A stretch of DNA of 64,000 bases from Heliocidaris tuberculata (Eukaryota > Echinodermata > Echinoidea > Camarodonta > Echinometridae), in contig CM046839.1 in assembly GCA_025618425.1 (NCBI GenBank), positions 5,964,858 through 6,028,857 on the forward strand. The letters are read 5' to 3'. The first letter of the stretch is position 1. Each line of letters starts with the position of its first letter. A program made the position numbers and the translations under genes. The notes under the pieces were generated by a model. The model saw nothing but the letters and a program-made list of their open reading frames with translations, was not told where the DNA came from and did no database searches. Below are positions 53,401 through 59,275 of the stretch, piece by piece.

Positions 53401-55729
53401 AATTGCATCTCTATGATATCTGGATAATCAAGGAAGGCTATGATATGATAAAGAAACAGTCTGGTGGAATTTTTATTACAGTGAAAGAGGTTTTGTGATA
53501 CAGTTTTGAATTTGTAAATTGTTAGACTTGTTCCTTTTGGTGAAACTTTGGGTGAGACTACACGTAGACTCTGTAATTTCATTATCTTTTCCATTATATA
53601 AACAGAGATATATGTGAAGACAGATGCATATGTAAAAACAGACACATTCTTTATAACAAAACACTTACAAGAAAATTTGATTGATGTTATATGGATGTAC
53701 TAGGTTAAAAAGGATGCAGTCAAGTTTTACATCATATCACTTTATTCCACCGCAGGCCCATTACCAAAGACTTTCAGTGATTTCTGGCTCATGATATGGG
53801 AGAGTCAGATCAGGACCATCGTCATGACAACCAGGACAGTAGAGAGAGGGCGGTTGAAGTGCGGCCAGTACTGGCCCCTGGAAGAGGGAACGACAGGAGA
53901 GTACGGAAAGATATCTGTTGCCAATTTAGAGGTGGATCCGAGGAGAGATTACACCATCACAGTGCTGACGGTTCACAACAGCACGGTAAGTTATCTCCAT
54001 TGTCCATCCTACATCCTTTGTCCGGAATGCATGCACAAAATTCTACAGGAATATGTACAAGCGTACTGCTTATTCATAGTAGAAAGCTCTTGCTTACTAA
54101 AATGGCTGTTGATTTTCATAGAGAGTGATATATATTGTGTTGTGAAAATATTCCAGATGTGGATCCTCATTCCCCATGGAAACCTACAGAGAACATTTTA
54201 AAAAATGGTATATCTAAAAATGTTTTGATAAACACTTGCCCCCAAATAAGAAAATATATTTTATGTTTAGATACTTGCAGTACTTAAGGTATCTCTTAAT
54301 TTATTGCATAAACTCGAAGAATTCTGACAACTTCTAGAGGGTAGCCACAACTGAAGTTAAGATTTTGCATTGTGTCTTACAGTGATGAGGCTTAAACCAA
54401 TCTCAATCTTGAAATATACGGTGTCTTGGTCTTGGTCTCGACCCTGAGACCAAAAATGAAATTAATGTAATCACAAGTATTTCCTCCTGGTTTTGGTCTC
54501 AGCACCCCTGGGGAGCGTTTCATCAAGTGTTTTGTCAGTGATTTTTACTGACAACTGTTATAAGCTACTGAAATCCTTGCATCTGATTGGCTGAGAGCAA
54601 ATTTGTCGGTAAAAATCACTGACAAAAACACTTGATGAAACGCTCCCCTGGTCTCGACTACAACACTTGTGTCTTGTAATATTTATGTGATCTCAACTCA
54701 CAGAATTGTGGCAAATTTGTGGAGGACCAGTACCCCCAAATTAGTTGTAGAATTAGTTGTAGAATTTTTGTTAATCCGAATCTTCATTTTTAATCTTCTC
54801 ATGTTCCTGAAGACTGGAGAAAGTAGGAGAATAACTCACTTCCAGTTCACGAGCTGGCCAGACTTTGGGACACCCCGATCTGCCCTGGCTATGCTGGAGT
54901 TCAGGGAGGAGGTGAGACAGTACCAATCAACAGCTGTCAAGGAGATGGGAGAGGACTGGAGCGGACACCCAGGCGGTCCACCCATCGTCGTTCACTGCAG
55001 TGCTGGTATCGGTAGGACAGGTAAGCATCTAGTTGATCATCAGAATAGACACTTCAGATTGATCTTGGAACATCTCTCTACAGCATCATTGTCCAGAGTT
55101 GATTTCACTGACTCATTCCTAACTCATTTCATCTTATATTACATTTGCATTAAATTTTGTGAAAGATTGTCTGTTTTTTTTGTTATTTTTTTTGAGAAAG
55201 GGATGATTGATATTGGAAATACCTAATTATTTTGGTAGAGGTAAAGATGTTCATTTGCTTAATACAAGTAACACTAAATATTAGAGTGAGGTATCTAAAT
55301 GAAGAAAAATTGGATATTGATAGTGAAGGGAAGATAAGAAACTGGATTAAAACAAAAAGTAGGAGAATGTTTGATAATAATTTATATGCAGTAAACTATA
55401 CAATATGGTGATTAAAGTGAAAGAATAAATTCTGTACAGGAGTCATAGTTCATGTCAGTATTATTATTTAATTTTCCCCTTTTTTCTGCTCCGCAGGTAC
55501 CTTCTGTACACTAGACATCAGCTTAGCCCGTCTTGAAGATGTAAGAACCATCGATGTCTGCAACACTGTACGTCTCATGAGAGCCCAGCGTGCCTATAGC
55601 ATCCAAACCCCAGACCAGTACGAATTTTGTTACTTTGCTCTCGTGGAGTACGCCCAGCGTGCAGACAAGCTCCCGGGGTCTATCGACTTCAGTGGGTACG
55701 AGGACAGCGAGAGTGACAGTGATGACTAG
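2171..55729 (+). CDS. PTPN9: PTPN9 / PTP-MEG2 orthologue, nine exons, 5' end missing
   Basis: This is a non-receptor protein-tyrosine phosphatase of the PTPN9 (MEG2) family: an N-terminal CRAL-TRIO (Sec14-like) lipid-binding domain followed by a class I Cys-based PTP domain. Family members sit on secretory vesicle membranes, bind phosphoinositides and dephosphorylate phosphotyrosine proteins (established for vertebrate MEG2). Nine GT-AG exons join without a frame break into 734 residues plus stop: CRAL-TRIO about 1-225, linker about 225-420, PTP about 460-730. Visible PTP motifs are KNRY (465-468), the [12 protein letters not shown] pTyr loop, WPD with Asp605, [10 protein letters not shown] with Cys650 and Arg656, and QTPDQY. 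Intron phases in order are 0,0,2,0,2,1,0,1. Human PTPN9 is 593 residues; the excess here lies in the linker. The initiator Met and about 20 residues are not in the window. No disabling mutation is seen, so the gene looks functional. Confidence 0.97.
2435..2494. repeat. (TA)n microsatellite
   Basis: Near-pure alternating TA, abutting the left edge of the tRNA foldback. Confidence 0.95.
2597..2621 (-). pseudogene. Truncated tRNA 3' end in left foldback arm
   Basis: On the minus strand it reads the T-arm and acceptor 3' strand (CCCGGGTTTGATTCC then the GGCGGAGAC end) followed by T7. It differs from the complete copy at a few positions. The D and anticodon arms are absent, replaced by AT-rich sequence. 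Confidence 0.7.
2801..2871 (+). tRNA. tRNA-Lys(UUU)-like gene or tRNA pseudogene
   Basis: The 71-nt sequence folds as a full cloverleaf. Acceptor stem is 2801-2807 with 2865-2871 (one G-T), D stem near 2810-2813/2822-2825, anticodon stem TTGGC/GCCAA (2827-2831/2839-2843), T stem CCGGG/CCTGG with loop TTCGATT. Loop GTTTTAA puts TTT at 34-36 (2834-2836), which would read AAA (Lys). The A box (TGGTCTAGTGG) and B box (GGTTCGATTCC) are intact, and a T6 Pol III terminator lies 2 nt downstream (2873-2878). Oddities: G at position 32, where a pyrimidine is usual; a D-arm more like Glu/Asp tRNAs than typical Lys; and location inside a foldback. It may be a real gene, a misacylated-type pseudogene or a SINE head. 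Confidence 0.7.
2873..2878 (+). terminator. Pol III T-run terminator after tRNA
   Basis: TTTTTT begins two bases after the acceptor stem, as expected for an authentic Pol III tRNA transcription unit. The left foldback arm keeps an equivalent T7. Confidence 0.65.
3068..3300. repeat. Degenerate CAT/ATC-rich tract
   Basis: Interrupted ATC/CAT triplets, immediately left of the palindromic element at 3309. Confidence 0.6.
3309..3869. mobile_element. Long-armed palindromic MITE (about 249-bp arms)
   Basis: Arms 3309-3557 and 3621-3869 are reverse complements over their whole length with scattered mismatches, around a 63-nt loop. Termini are GAAACCCTGG.../...CCAGGGTTTC. There is no open frame. A transcript of the surrounding intron could form a very stable hairpin. 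Internal phrases (TTCATAACTTT, TTGGCAAT) recur in the related element near 63.2-63.6 kb. Confidence 0.85.
5533..5580. repeat. C9/A11 homopolymer junction and A-rich tail
   Basis: A run of C joined directly to a run of A, then AAG/AAAC-rich low complexity. Confidence 0.9.
5826..5883. repeat. 17-bp tandem repeat, about three copies
   Basis: The unit CTCTTAATCCTTCCCTC is repeated head to tail. Confidence 0.85.
6707..7324. mobile_element. GGCCCG-ended MITE interrupted by a second MITE
   Basis: Ends are GGCCCGTATTCACAAAGGAG on the left and its complement (CTCCTTTGTGAATTCGGGCC) on the right. Just inside the left end, 6723-6756 is itself a hairpin (GGAGGTTTAAACC/GGGTTTAAACCTCC). The TTAA-type MITE 6757-7168 sits inside, so the original element was about 206 bp. 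Confidence 0.75.
6757..7168 (+). mobile_element. piggyBac-like MITE, copy 1
   Basis: The element is 412 bp; ends are (A)TAACCCTTTC...GAAAGGGTTAA, with the left TTAA mutated to ATAA. TTAA flanks plus CCC/GGG ends fit the piggyBac pattern (family [12 protein letters not shown] inference). It is alignable along its length with 22398-22809 (reverse) and 26431-26846. There is no coding capacity. Confidence 0.75.
7449..8327. mobile_element. TA-flanked inverted-repeat element with CpG-rich subterminal motifs
   Basis: Terminal repeats TACTGTATAAGCCATAAATT and its mirror (ATATGGCGTATGCAGTA at the right end), followed by clusters of TTCGCG/CGCGAA. It is 879 bp with a GC-richer centre (7640-8100) and no transposase frame. 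A TA target site would fit a Tc1/mariner-type mobiliser (inference). Confidence 0.6.
9360..9605. repeat. Cluster of AAGCTT-centred palindromes
   Basis: At least ten GCAAGCTTGC-like or GCAAGCT units in about 250 bp, several perfectly self-complementary, with GGAAAA spacers. Both strands stay open as coincidental frames. Confidence 0.85.
10505..11435 (-). pseudogene. LINE 3' fragment: reverse-transcriptase C-terminus and probable 3' UTR
   Basis: On the minus strand, 11435-11136 reads [34 protein letters not shown] and [17 protein letters not shown] then stop. This is the characteristic C-terminal tail of non-LTR retrotransposon ORF2 (GxxYxSYxxAL, LxxRRExL, FA, RYxxSxIPxLxxLLN pattern). It is open to its stop but lacks the catalytic RT core, so it is a 5'-truncated copy. 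The following minus-strand sequence to about 10505, with CAATAAATATAAATAAA-type strings, may be its 3' UTR (inference). Confidence 0.75.
11421..11800 (+). repeat. CAT/ATC microsatellite with duplicated unique spacer
   Basis: Long (CAT)n arrays at 11540-11610 and 11680-11790. A non-repetitive string (TACTGTATCATCTGTTAT preceded by GTCATCA) occurs near 11480 and again near 11630, so the array arose by duplication of an approximately 155-bp unit. Confidence 0.85.
12412..12453. repeat. T32/G10 homopolymer junction
   Basis: A T run (about 32) joined directly to a run of 10 G, then GGATGGATGGGGG low complexity. Confidence 0.95.
13856..14891. mobile_element. 1,036-bp TA-flanked non-autonomous transposon
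   Basis: Ends CAGTGCGTCCCAG and CTGGGACGCACTG, both abutting TA (13854-13855 and 14892-14893), as expected for Tc1/mariner-superfamily insertion. Terminal inverted repeats are long, about 13856-14085 and 14668-14891, with conserved inner strings such as GATGGCATCCATC. The central about 580 bp contains no transposase frame. A high-copy derivative of an unseen autonomous element is likely. Confidence 0.8.
15533..15622 (+). CDS. PTPN9: PTPN9 exon 2 in window: CRAL-TRIO linker segment
   Basis: The exon has 30 codons, phase 0/0, after a long pyrimidine tract ending CTGCAG and before GTAAGA. Residues 49-78 run [11 protein letters not shown] to EKFTVL. They match the human segment TRRKEGIVKLKPHEEPL...GKFTIL in length and in the EEP and KFT motifs. 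It joins the two large flanking introns of 13.2 and 3.5 kb. Confidence 0.95.
18182..18560 (+). repeat. Degenerate ACCAGACC/CCTAATACC minisatellite
   Basis: Short, heavily decayed units such as GACCAGGACCAGG, ACCAGACCAGACATCAGG and GACCTAATACCAGACC recur irregularly over about 380 bp. The coincidental open frame here is Arg/Thr/Pro-rich and has no domain. Confidence 0.6.
18586..18732. mobile_element. Short MITE with GGGCCCTCTTGCATAAAAAG ends
   Basis: The first 24 bp are the reverse complement of the last 24 bp, and an inner AAACGCAACT / AGTTGCGTTTAA pair extends the symmetry. Total about 147 bp, non-coding. Confidence 0.85.
19113..19237 (+). CDS. PTPN9: PTPN9 exon 3 in window: CRAL-TRIO core
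   Basis: The exon is 125 nt, entering in phase 0 and leaving after two bases of a Ser codon (AG|T). Residues 79-119 include [18 protein letters not shown] and [13 protein letters not shown], equivalent to human RDPTGASIALFTARLHH and VLQALFYLLDRA. The acceptor is TTTAG and the donor GTATGC. The segment forms the first strand and helix of the lipid-binding fold. Confidence 0.95.
21223..21366. mobile_element. Small MITE family, copy a
   Basis: Ends GGCCCTGTTTCATGAAACTT and AAGTTTTATGAAACAGGATC are inverted repeats. The core TTATAAGCTACTGAAATC followed by TTGCATTTGATTGG is shared with 54507-54650 and 56125-56268. Confidence 0.8.
22398..22809 (-). mobile_element. piggyBac-like MITE, copy 2
   Basis: 412 bp with intact TTAA at both ends (22398-22401, 22806-22809) and CCCTTTC/GAAAGGG termini. 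Orientation is opposite to copies 1 and 3. It is inserted at the TTAA of a GAGAGCCAGAAGGGCATTAA hairpin-type repeat. Confidence 0.85.
23117..23533. mobile_element. MITE with AAGGCCACYGCACACC ends
   Basis: Terminal inverted repeats of about 27 bp (CACACCTTACGATCGGT inner part) with one mismatch, total about 417 bp. The interior has a CRE-like TGACGTCA at about 23311 but no open frame. Target duplication not resolved. Confidence 0.8.
25310..25620. other. GC-richer island of unknown origin with imperfect foldback
   Basis: CpG density and GC content are clearly higher than in the flanks (GCTAGCGCAAGTCGCTCGG, GGCGATTTCAGAGCGGG). AATCGCTAGCG and the mirrored CGCTTGGCGATTT form an imperfect hairpin. 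There is no open frame; it could be a transposon fragment. Confidence 0.4.
25939..26024. repeat. A-run, ATTT tract and T14/G8 junction
   Basis: Poly-A of about 19, then (ATTT)n and a T run fused to eight G. Confidence 0.95.
26201..26417 (+). CDS. PTPN9: PTPN9 exon 4 in window: CRAL-TRIO lipid-binding core
   Basis: The exon is 217 nt; it completes the split Ser codon and ends in phase 0 at AGG before GTAAGT. Residues 121-192 start [14 protein letters not shown] and include [16 protein letters not shown] and LLKEKIKER. These match human FETQRNGLVFIYDM, PARLKKVLIVGAPIWF and LLKDKVRER, the most conserved part of CRAL-TRIO. A TTAA-flanked MITE starts 13 nt after the first base of the donor. Confidence 0.96.
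26431..26846 (+). mobile_element. piggyBac-like MITE, copy 3
   Basis: 416 bp bounded by TTAA (26431-26434 and 26843-26846) with CCCTTTC/GAAAGGG ends. It matches copy 1 in orientation (shared AGGACAGGAATTATTTA, TGTGTTGCCAATTTAAG). It starts 13 nt after the exon 4 donor GT. Confidence 0.85.
28855..29360 (+). repeat. Pyrimidine-rich (CT) low-complexity stretch
   Basis: About 500 bp dominated by CTCTCT/TTTCTC. The overlapping Ser/Leu/Phe-rich frames are products of composition. Confidence 0.8.
29385..29735. promoter_or_regulatory. Candidate intronic cis-regulatory block
   Basis: High sequence complexity and near-balanced base composition contrast with the CT-rich and AT-rich neighbours. It contains T-box-like AGGTGTGA, CRE-like TTACGTCA and GATA-type sites. 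No repeat or open frame explains it. Function is inference only. Confidence 0.25.
30345..30610. promoter_or_regulatory. Candidate intronic cis-regulatory block with TAATTA sites
   Basis: Complex, repeat-free sequence with homeodomain-core strings GCTAATTAATCC and GGTTAATTGAATTAA spaced by about 15 bp. Regulatory role is inference. Confidence 0.25.
31640..32115. repeat. Old dispersed repeat, copy 2, split by a MITE
   Basis: Left part shares CAGAAGGGCAC and ACATTTCTAGAAATACA with 1735-1810. Right part after the MITE ends in GTGAACAGTGATA like 1860-1874. Confidence 0.4.
31729..32051. mobile_element. MITE with GGCCCGTATTCTCGAAAG ends
   Basis: Perfect 18-bp terminal inverted repeats (right end CTTTCGAGAATACGGGCC), total 323 bp, no open frame. 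It splits an older dispersed repeat (31640-31728 and 32052-32115). Confidence 0.85.
33100..33310 (+). mobile_element. tRNA-Met-derived SINE
   Basis: The head shows an A-box-like CTCAGTGGTACAGAGCAG, an anticodon-loop-like CTCATAA (CAT) and a degraded B box (GATTTGAAACC). The body has GCGCTAGTGCCCTTTGATAA and ends CAGTCAGGTAAAATAAACC. A shortened relative lies reversed at 60911-60990. Confidence 0.75.
35085..35290. promoter_or_regulatory. Candidate intronic cis-regulatory block
   Basis: About 200 bp of balanced, CpG-containing unique sequence inside AT-rich intron, with no repeat match and no exon-like frame. The inference rests only on composition. Confidence 0.2.
39307..39366. repeat. (TA)n microsatellite
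   Basis: About 25 TA units. Confidence 0.95.
39475..39622. repeat. AAATAGATAAAT/AATGAATA tetranucleotide-type repeat
   Basis: Degenerate AATA/GATA/AATG tetramers for about 150 bp. Confidence 0.95.
39869..39886. repeat. C18 homopolymer
   Basis: Longest G/C homopolymer in the window. Confidence 0.95.
40690..41025 (-). repeat. Decayed relative of the piggyBac-like MITE
   Basis: It shares ACATGAGCAGAAAGAGCAAAAA, split here as ACATGAGCAGAAAGAG and GCAAAAATC, and TTGGCAA-spaced motifs with the reverse orientation of 26431-26846. Termini are not recognisable, so it is old or truncated. Confidence 0.45.
41050..41430. promoter_or_regulatory. Candidate intronic cis-regulatory block
   Basis: Unique, balanced sequence with TTACGTGCGTCATTAGC-type motifs. 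A 74-codon minus-strand frame (41101-41325) shows no known domain, so regulatory or cryptic content is undecided. Confidence 0.2.
42991..43045. repeat. Short hairpin repeat (GGGCATTAACTC family)
   Basis: GAAGGGCATTAACTC pairs with GAGTTAATGCCTTCCTGGC across a 15-nt loop. The same hairpin type is at about 56819-56874, and one arm is at 22382-22401. Confidence 0.65.
44396..44789. repeat. GA tracts and GT microsatellite
   Basis: GAGAGG-rich tracts at 44396-44440 and 44642-44671, and (GT)n at 44760-44789. Confidence 0.9.
44800..45065. promoter_or_regulatory. Candidate cis-regulatory block upstream of exon 5
   Basis: CpG-containing, balanced, non-repetitive sequence about 0.9 kb before exon 5. 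It could hold an alternative promoter or enhancer; no TATA or clear initiator was identified. Confidence 0.2.
45880..46676 (+). CDS. PTPN9: PTPN9 exon 5 in window: end of CRAL-TRIO and enlarged linker
   Basis: The exon is 797 nt and encodes residues 193-457 plus two bases of Lys458. It opens with [18 protein letters not shown] and PKDLGG, the CRAL-TRIO C-terminal motif (human LPRECLPENLGG). A long low-complexity linker follows: a Ser/Asn/Asp-rich stretch (about 285-345), a charged stretch ([17 protein letters not shown]) and a proline-rich block at 377-399 ([13 protein letters not shown], then PPPVPDRR). The exon ends with [20 protein letters not shown] and PAGTF, which resumes homology with human LVDYVNARQKQGIYEEYEDI. 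The human linker between the same anchors is roughly 150 residues shorter. PPPVPDRR fits the class II SH3 ligand pattern PxxPxR, so adaptor binding is possible (inference). The exon begins GTAACC immediately after CAG. Confidence 0.95.
47160..47485 (+). repeat. GA-rich purine tract
   Basis: More than 300 bp almost entirely purine, with a pure (GA)n of about 24 nt at 47457-47482. Confidence 0.9.
48741..49012 (+). repeat. Diverged tandem duplication, about 148-bp unit
   Basis: GAGTAGAC, GATAGATACCA/CATAGATACCA, AGAAGGCACCAC, CTGATGACCC/TTGATGACCC and GAGTTATAT occur in the same order in 48741-48889 and 48890-49012. Confidence 0.75.
52346..52369. repeat. T12/G12 homopolymer junction
   Basis: A T run fused to a G run, preceded by (AT)n. 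Confidence 0.95.
53145..53305 (+). CDS. PTPN9: PTPN9 exon 6 in window: start of PTP domain
   Basis: The exon is 161 nt; it completes Lys458 and leaves one base of Gly512. It contains [17 protein letters not shown] (PTP motif 1) and [20 protein letters not shown], the phosphotyrosine-recognition loop whose Tyr and following NA/DGY context set pocket depth for pTyr. The acceptor is TTTCAG and the donor GTATGT. Human PTPN9 has the same KNRYGDV and [17 protein letters not shown]. Confidence 0.97.
53306..53755 (+). other. Intron between exons 6 and 7 (450 bp)
   Basis: Short GT-AG intron, AT-rich, no repeat recognised. Confidence 0.9.
53756..53985 (+). CDS. PTPN9: PTPN9 exon 7 in window: PTP domain middle
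   Basis: The exon is 230 nt, enters in phase 1 and leaves in phase 0. It encodes [17 protein letters not shown], then [22 protein letters not shown], the conserved PTP core strands and the KCGQYWP motif, then the less conserved region ending VLTVHNST. Acceptor CCGCAG and donor GTAAGT are both strong. It is separated from exon 6 by a 450-bp intron. Confidence 0.97.
53986..54812 (+). other. Intron between exons 7 and 8 (827 bp)
   Basis: GT-AG intron containing one small MITE (54507-54650). Otherwise unremarkable. Confidence 0.9.
54507..54650. mobile_element. Small MITE family, copy b
   Basis: Ends GGGGAGCGTTTCATCAAG and CTTGATGAAACGCTCCCC are perfect inverted repeats. The subterminal TTGTCAGTGATTTTTACTGA pairs with the right-hand TCGGTAAAAATCACTGACAA. 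Core shared with copies a and c. Confidence 0.9.
54813..55020 (+). CDS. PTPN9: PTPN9 exon 8 in window: WPD loop and catalytic cysteine
   Basis: The exon is 208 nt, enters in phase 0 and ends one base into Gly658. It contains [15 protein letters not shown] with general acid Asp605, and [14 protein letters not shown] with nucleophile Cys650 (codon at 54996-54998) and phosphate-binding Arg656. All residues needed for catalysis are intact. The acceptor CTGAAG has a weak terminal context but a usable upstream pyrimidine tract; the donor is GTAAGC. The intron interrupts the signature motif between Thr657 and Gly658. Confidence 0.97.
55021..55496 (+). other. Intron between exons 8 and 9 (476 bp), inside the PTP signature
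   Basis: GT-AG intron splitting Gly658 of [12 protein letters not shown]-rich and without repeats. Confidence 0.9.
55497..55729 (+). CDS. PTPN9: PTPN9 terminal coding exon: PTP C-terminus and stop
   Basis: The exon is 233 nt including TAG at 55727-55729. It completes Gly658 and encodes [15 protein letters not shown], the [22 protein letters not shown] helix and Q-loop (Gln of QTPDQY positions the hydrolytic water), and a short acidic tail with SDSDD at the end. Human PTPN9 has GTFCSLDICLAQLEEL and QRAFSIQTPEQYYFCY. The acidic C-terminal tail replaces the unrelated human tail. Confidence 0.97.
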
Positions 55730-56124
55730 ACCCTTAGCGGGATCCTTAGTAACACATTGCCATATGTGTACCACAAGTCCACCCTAAGATGTTTGCAAAG
55801 ACTGTCGCAGATGGGAATCCTTGAAATAGTGAAATTGACAGAGATCAGTACATCTCTGGAAGAAACAAGTCGAGGCATTTAACGGATCACCTCATAGGGT
55901 GGAGAAATTTGCCAAAGTTCAAGACTTCTTGTCAAAGGAGCACTTCTGCAGGCAATGGAAACCTATGGAAATTCATGGTTCTCACTGACTACAGATATGA
56001 GGATCAAACTACAGTGGATACCATATACTTCATCATATTCATGGATGTATTTCTTTTCGCTATTGCACATGCCCTGGCTGTAGCCTGGTTGTGGCAGACA
56101 TGTCGTTCAGATGAGTAAGTCTCT

Positions 56125-56268
56125 CCAGGGCCCTGTTTCATAAAACTTGTCATCAATGACAAGTTGCAATAACTGTTATAAGCTACTGAAATCCTCGCAT
56201 CTGATTGGCTGAGAGCAGATTTGTCGGTAAAAATCACTGACAAGACATTTGATGAAACACCCCCCAGG
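56125..56268. mobile_element. Small MITE family, copy c (chimeric ends)
   Basis: The left half (GGCCCTGTTTCATAAAACTT) matches copy a. The right half (TCGGTAAAAATCACTGACAA, GATGAAACACCCC) matches copy b. The core is the same in all three. It lies in the presumed 3' UTR of PTPN9. Confidence 0.85.
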
Positions 56269-56818
56269 AGTATATGTATTGACTGAGACATGAACATGAG
56301 CTGCTGCAACATGATAACCCAGGAGAGAGATTCCTACTTGAGATGTAAAAGATTGGCCACGAGGTGGATATAGATATGGCCGAGGTCATCTTCTATGGAA
56401 TATGCTGTACAGTGGTGGAGACTTAGCTGCTCATAGCAGCTTCACACCCAATCTATCGGTAGATGTCTGGGAAAATGGTTCTTAGAATGAGATAAGGAAG
56501 AAAGAGAGAAATAGCTCTCATCTTATTTGGGATTTGGAAATAGAGTCTTGAAATTAAGGTTTCGAGGCACTCCTAAGTACAGGGTAATCAACAATCTGGG
56601 AAGGCCATGTGCAAATAAGTACATGACGTGTTGAATGGGAGGAGAAGAAACAGTGTTTGTAGCCAAGCATCTGTGAGAGACGATAAGATGCGACTTGGTT
56701 TACTAAGTTTTGAAACCCTCTCCCCAATATTTGTCTGTTGTCACAGCACAGAGAAATATAGAGGGAGAAATGAAAGTAATATGTGTTGTATATTTCATCT
56801 CATCTAGTAACAAACTGT

Positions 56819-56876
56819 TGAGATCCAGAAGGATGTTAACTCATATTCACAGAGTTAATGCCCTTCTGGATCTCAA
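56819..56876. repeat. Short hairpin repeat in 3' UTR
   Basis: GAGATCCAGAAGGATGTTAA and TTAATGCCCTTCTGGATCTC form a near-perfect 23-bp stem with a short loop. Confidence 0.8.
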
Positions 56877-59235
56877 CACATGAAATGTTCAGCTCCCTAA
56901 AGGGAATTGTAGTGACCTCATTGTAGTATGCAGTATTTCAATTCAGTATGAAGCAAATGTCAAACAAAAAATATTTTTCGGGTATGTGCGAAAGGGTTGA
57001 AAAGATAATATTCTGTCATAAATGAAAGAGAAAATACTCTATATTTTATAATTTCTGCCTATTTATATTAACCATAAGAGATGTTTTGATGGTGTAAGAG
57101 ATATTAAAGTAAAAATAATAGCTCAGATTGAGTATGTATGTTACATATGATCATGTATATATTTATATATTTAAGTATACTATTTAGTTTCAAAGATGTA
57201 AATGATTCTTGTTACTATGTATGTGTCATTGTTGTCTGTTACAAGTCTTTTGTGCTGATCTGTTATATGCAAGTTTGTGTCCTGGCAGTTTTCTCTACAC
57301 ACATTTGTGTTTTCACGAACAATCATGATTATTTAGAAAGATTTCATGACCAAAGTACATTTCAGATCAAATTAATCTACTCTGCAAGATTTTGTGAGAA
57401 AGTGAGCCATTTTCAGTCCCTCCACTTGTTAGTCAGTGTTGGGGCAAAATTGAGTTTTTGAGCATTTTTGTGTATTCTTTATGCATGTTTGGGCATCACT
57501 TGTGTTATGCACTACCTTATGTATTTGGTCCTAAGTGTGTGCAAGCTTACTGCCAAATTGAGATGGGCACATTTCTATGAAAACAGCTGTATAAGGCTTC
57601 ATAACTGTAGTTTGCAAGTCAAAGGGATATAGCACAGTGAAGTGAAGAGCTTTAAAGAAAATTTGATTTAAGTTTTAAAATATCAAATTGTTTTAAAGTA
57701 ATTGCTATGAAAGTGACACACCTTGTTGAACAGCCTGTACTTACTCTTTTTTGTACCACAAGAAAAATGTGCAAGCTGTGACCTCAAAAGGAATTGGTGA
57801 ATGTTGGTTAATTTTTTTTTCTTTTTGTTTGGTTTTCATATAGCTGGAATATCTGGAGATTGACTTGTTCACGATGTGTGCAAAAAGTTGCTTGTTGAAT
57901 GACCTAGTATTAATTCCGTGTCTCATTCATGCATTCATTTTGTTGCAAGTATTTTGTTGCACTATGCAAATCATTTGAAACAGAGTTCAAGAAATACTAC
58001 TTCATGTCATCTACCTGAATGTGTCCAGTTTATACCAAGACACCTCTTTTTGGATTTCATAAATTAAGAGATTTTATATTTTAAGGCACCTGTGCAGTGG
58101 AAGATTTTTTTTTAGGGAAATGCTAGCAATTTTGCTGTGCTCTTCTTTAATTACTCTCTAGAACTAATTTGTCAAATTATGAGACTTCCAGAAGAGTTTG
58201 AATATGGGATTGCTTTTAAAAATGAAATTGGTCTTTTTTCTTCTTTCTTAAAAGTAAGTTAATTTGTTTGTTGTTGTTCAGTGCATTAAAATGAAATGAA
58301 TATGCTAGAATACATGTATTTCAAAGTCTTCAAGCAAATGAAGTTGAACAAAAGCATGAAACTTGATCATTTTGGAGGTAAAGGCAAAGGATTAAGCAAT
58401 GTATTCCAGCAAGTAATTGAGGTATATTTTCAGACTTGTAGCTCATTGATTTATATTATCATTTACTAGTTGATTACTGTTATAATATCATTTACTAGTT
58501 GATTATGGCACTATTTGAATGACTCTGGCTTGAGTTTATCACCCATCTAAATCTTGTAGACTCAGTAGTGAAATGATTTACTGTTACATATTAATCTTTG
58601 TATTTCCCCCTCACTTGTTATTATAAATCATTGCAATTATGAAAAACCTGATTATGATCTCTTGTATATTGATCTATACATCTTCCTGAAACTAAATATC
58701 AAAAAGTGGTACCAGGTGGGTAAAAAAATAAGTTTTCAAGAGTGGCATATTTTGTTTTTGTATCACTACATGTAGTACATATTATATTTCAGAGGGGAAG
58801 AAAATGTGATATATTTTAACTTGCCATTAACTCAGATTGATTTAATATTGGTTATTTTCTACTTGCTTTTGCACGCATATATATGTACATGTATGTATGT
58901 AAAGTTGTTTCTACATATTTCTATATCTGAGTATGTATGTTAGGATATGGTGAGTATGTAAATACCGTTTGTATATTGATTTTTTTTTTTCTTTGTTTAT
59001 TTCTATGTGGGTTGGTTATGTCTATGTAGTGCATTTGGACATAAATGTTGAATTTTGTCTCCTATCAAGTGTTCAAAGGTGAACAAAGGTGAACATACTT
59101 GATGTGAATATAAAAAAAAAGAAATCACTGTCATCATCAAAGGATTCATACTTCTATTTTCATTTTCTTTGGTTGTAAAATATTTTGTTAATCATGCAGA
59201 AATATGTTGAAGAAAAAAATATATGATTTTGTAAG

Positions 59236-59275
59236 AGAGAGAGAGAGAGAAAACAGAGAGAGAGAGAGAGAGAGA
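59236..59275. repeat. (GA)n microsatellite
   Basis: Two GA arrays separated by AAAACA. Confidence 0.95.

Larger units (their letters stand above)
55730..57110 (+). other. PTPN9 3' UTR (length uncertain), with one candidate poly(A) signal
   Basis: The sequence after the stop has no further coding similarity. It contains a small MITE (56125-56268) and a hairpin repeat (about 56819-56874). ATTAAA at 57103-57108 is the nearest poly(A)-signal-like hexamer seen in this span; a canonical AATAAA occurs much later at 60827-60832. The true cleavage site cannot be decided from sequence alone, so the end given is provisional. Confidence 0.45.

Noticed and set aside
54669..55226. Continuous open frame through exon 8 into both introns
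   Set aside because: Family homology begins exactly at the acceptor (54813) and stops at the donor (55020); the extensions are intronic read-through.
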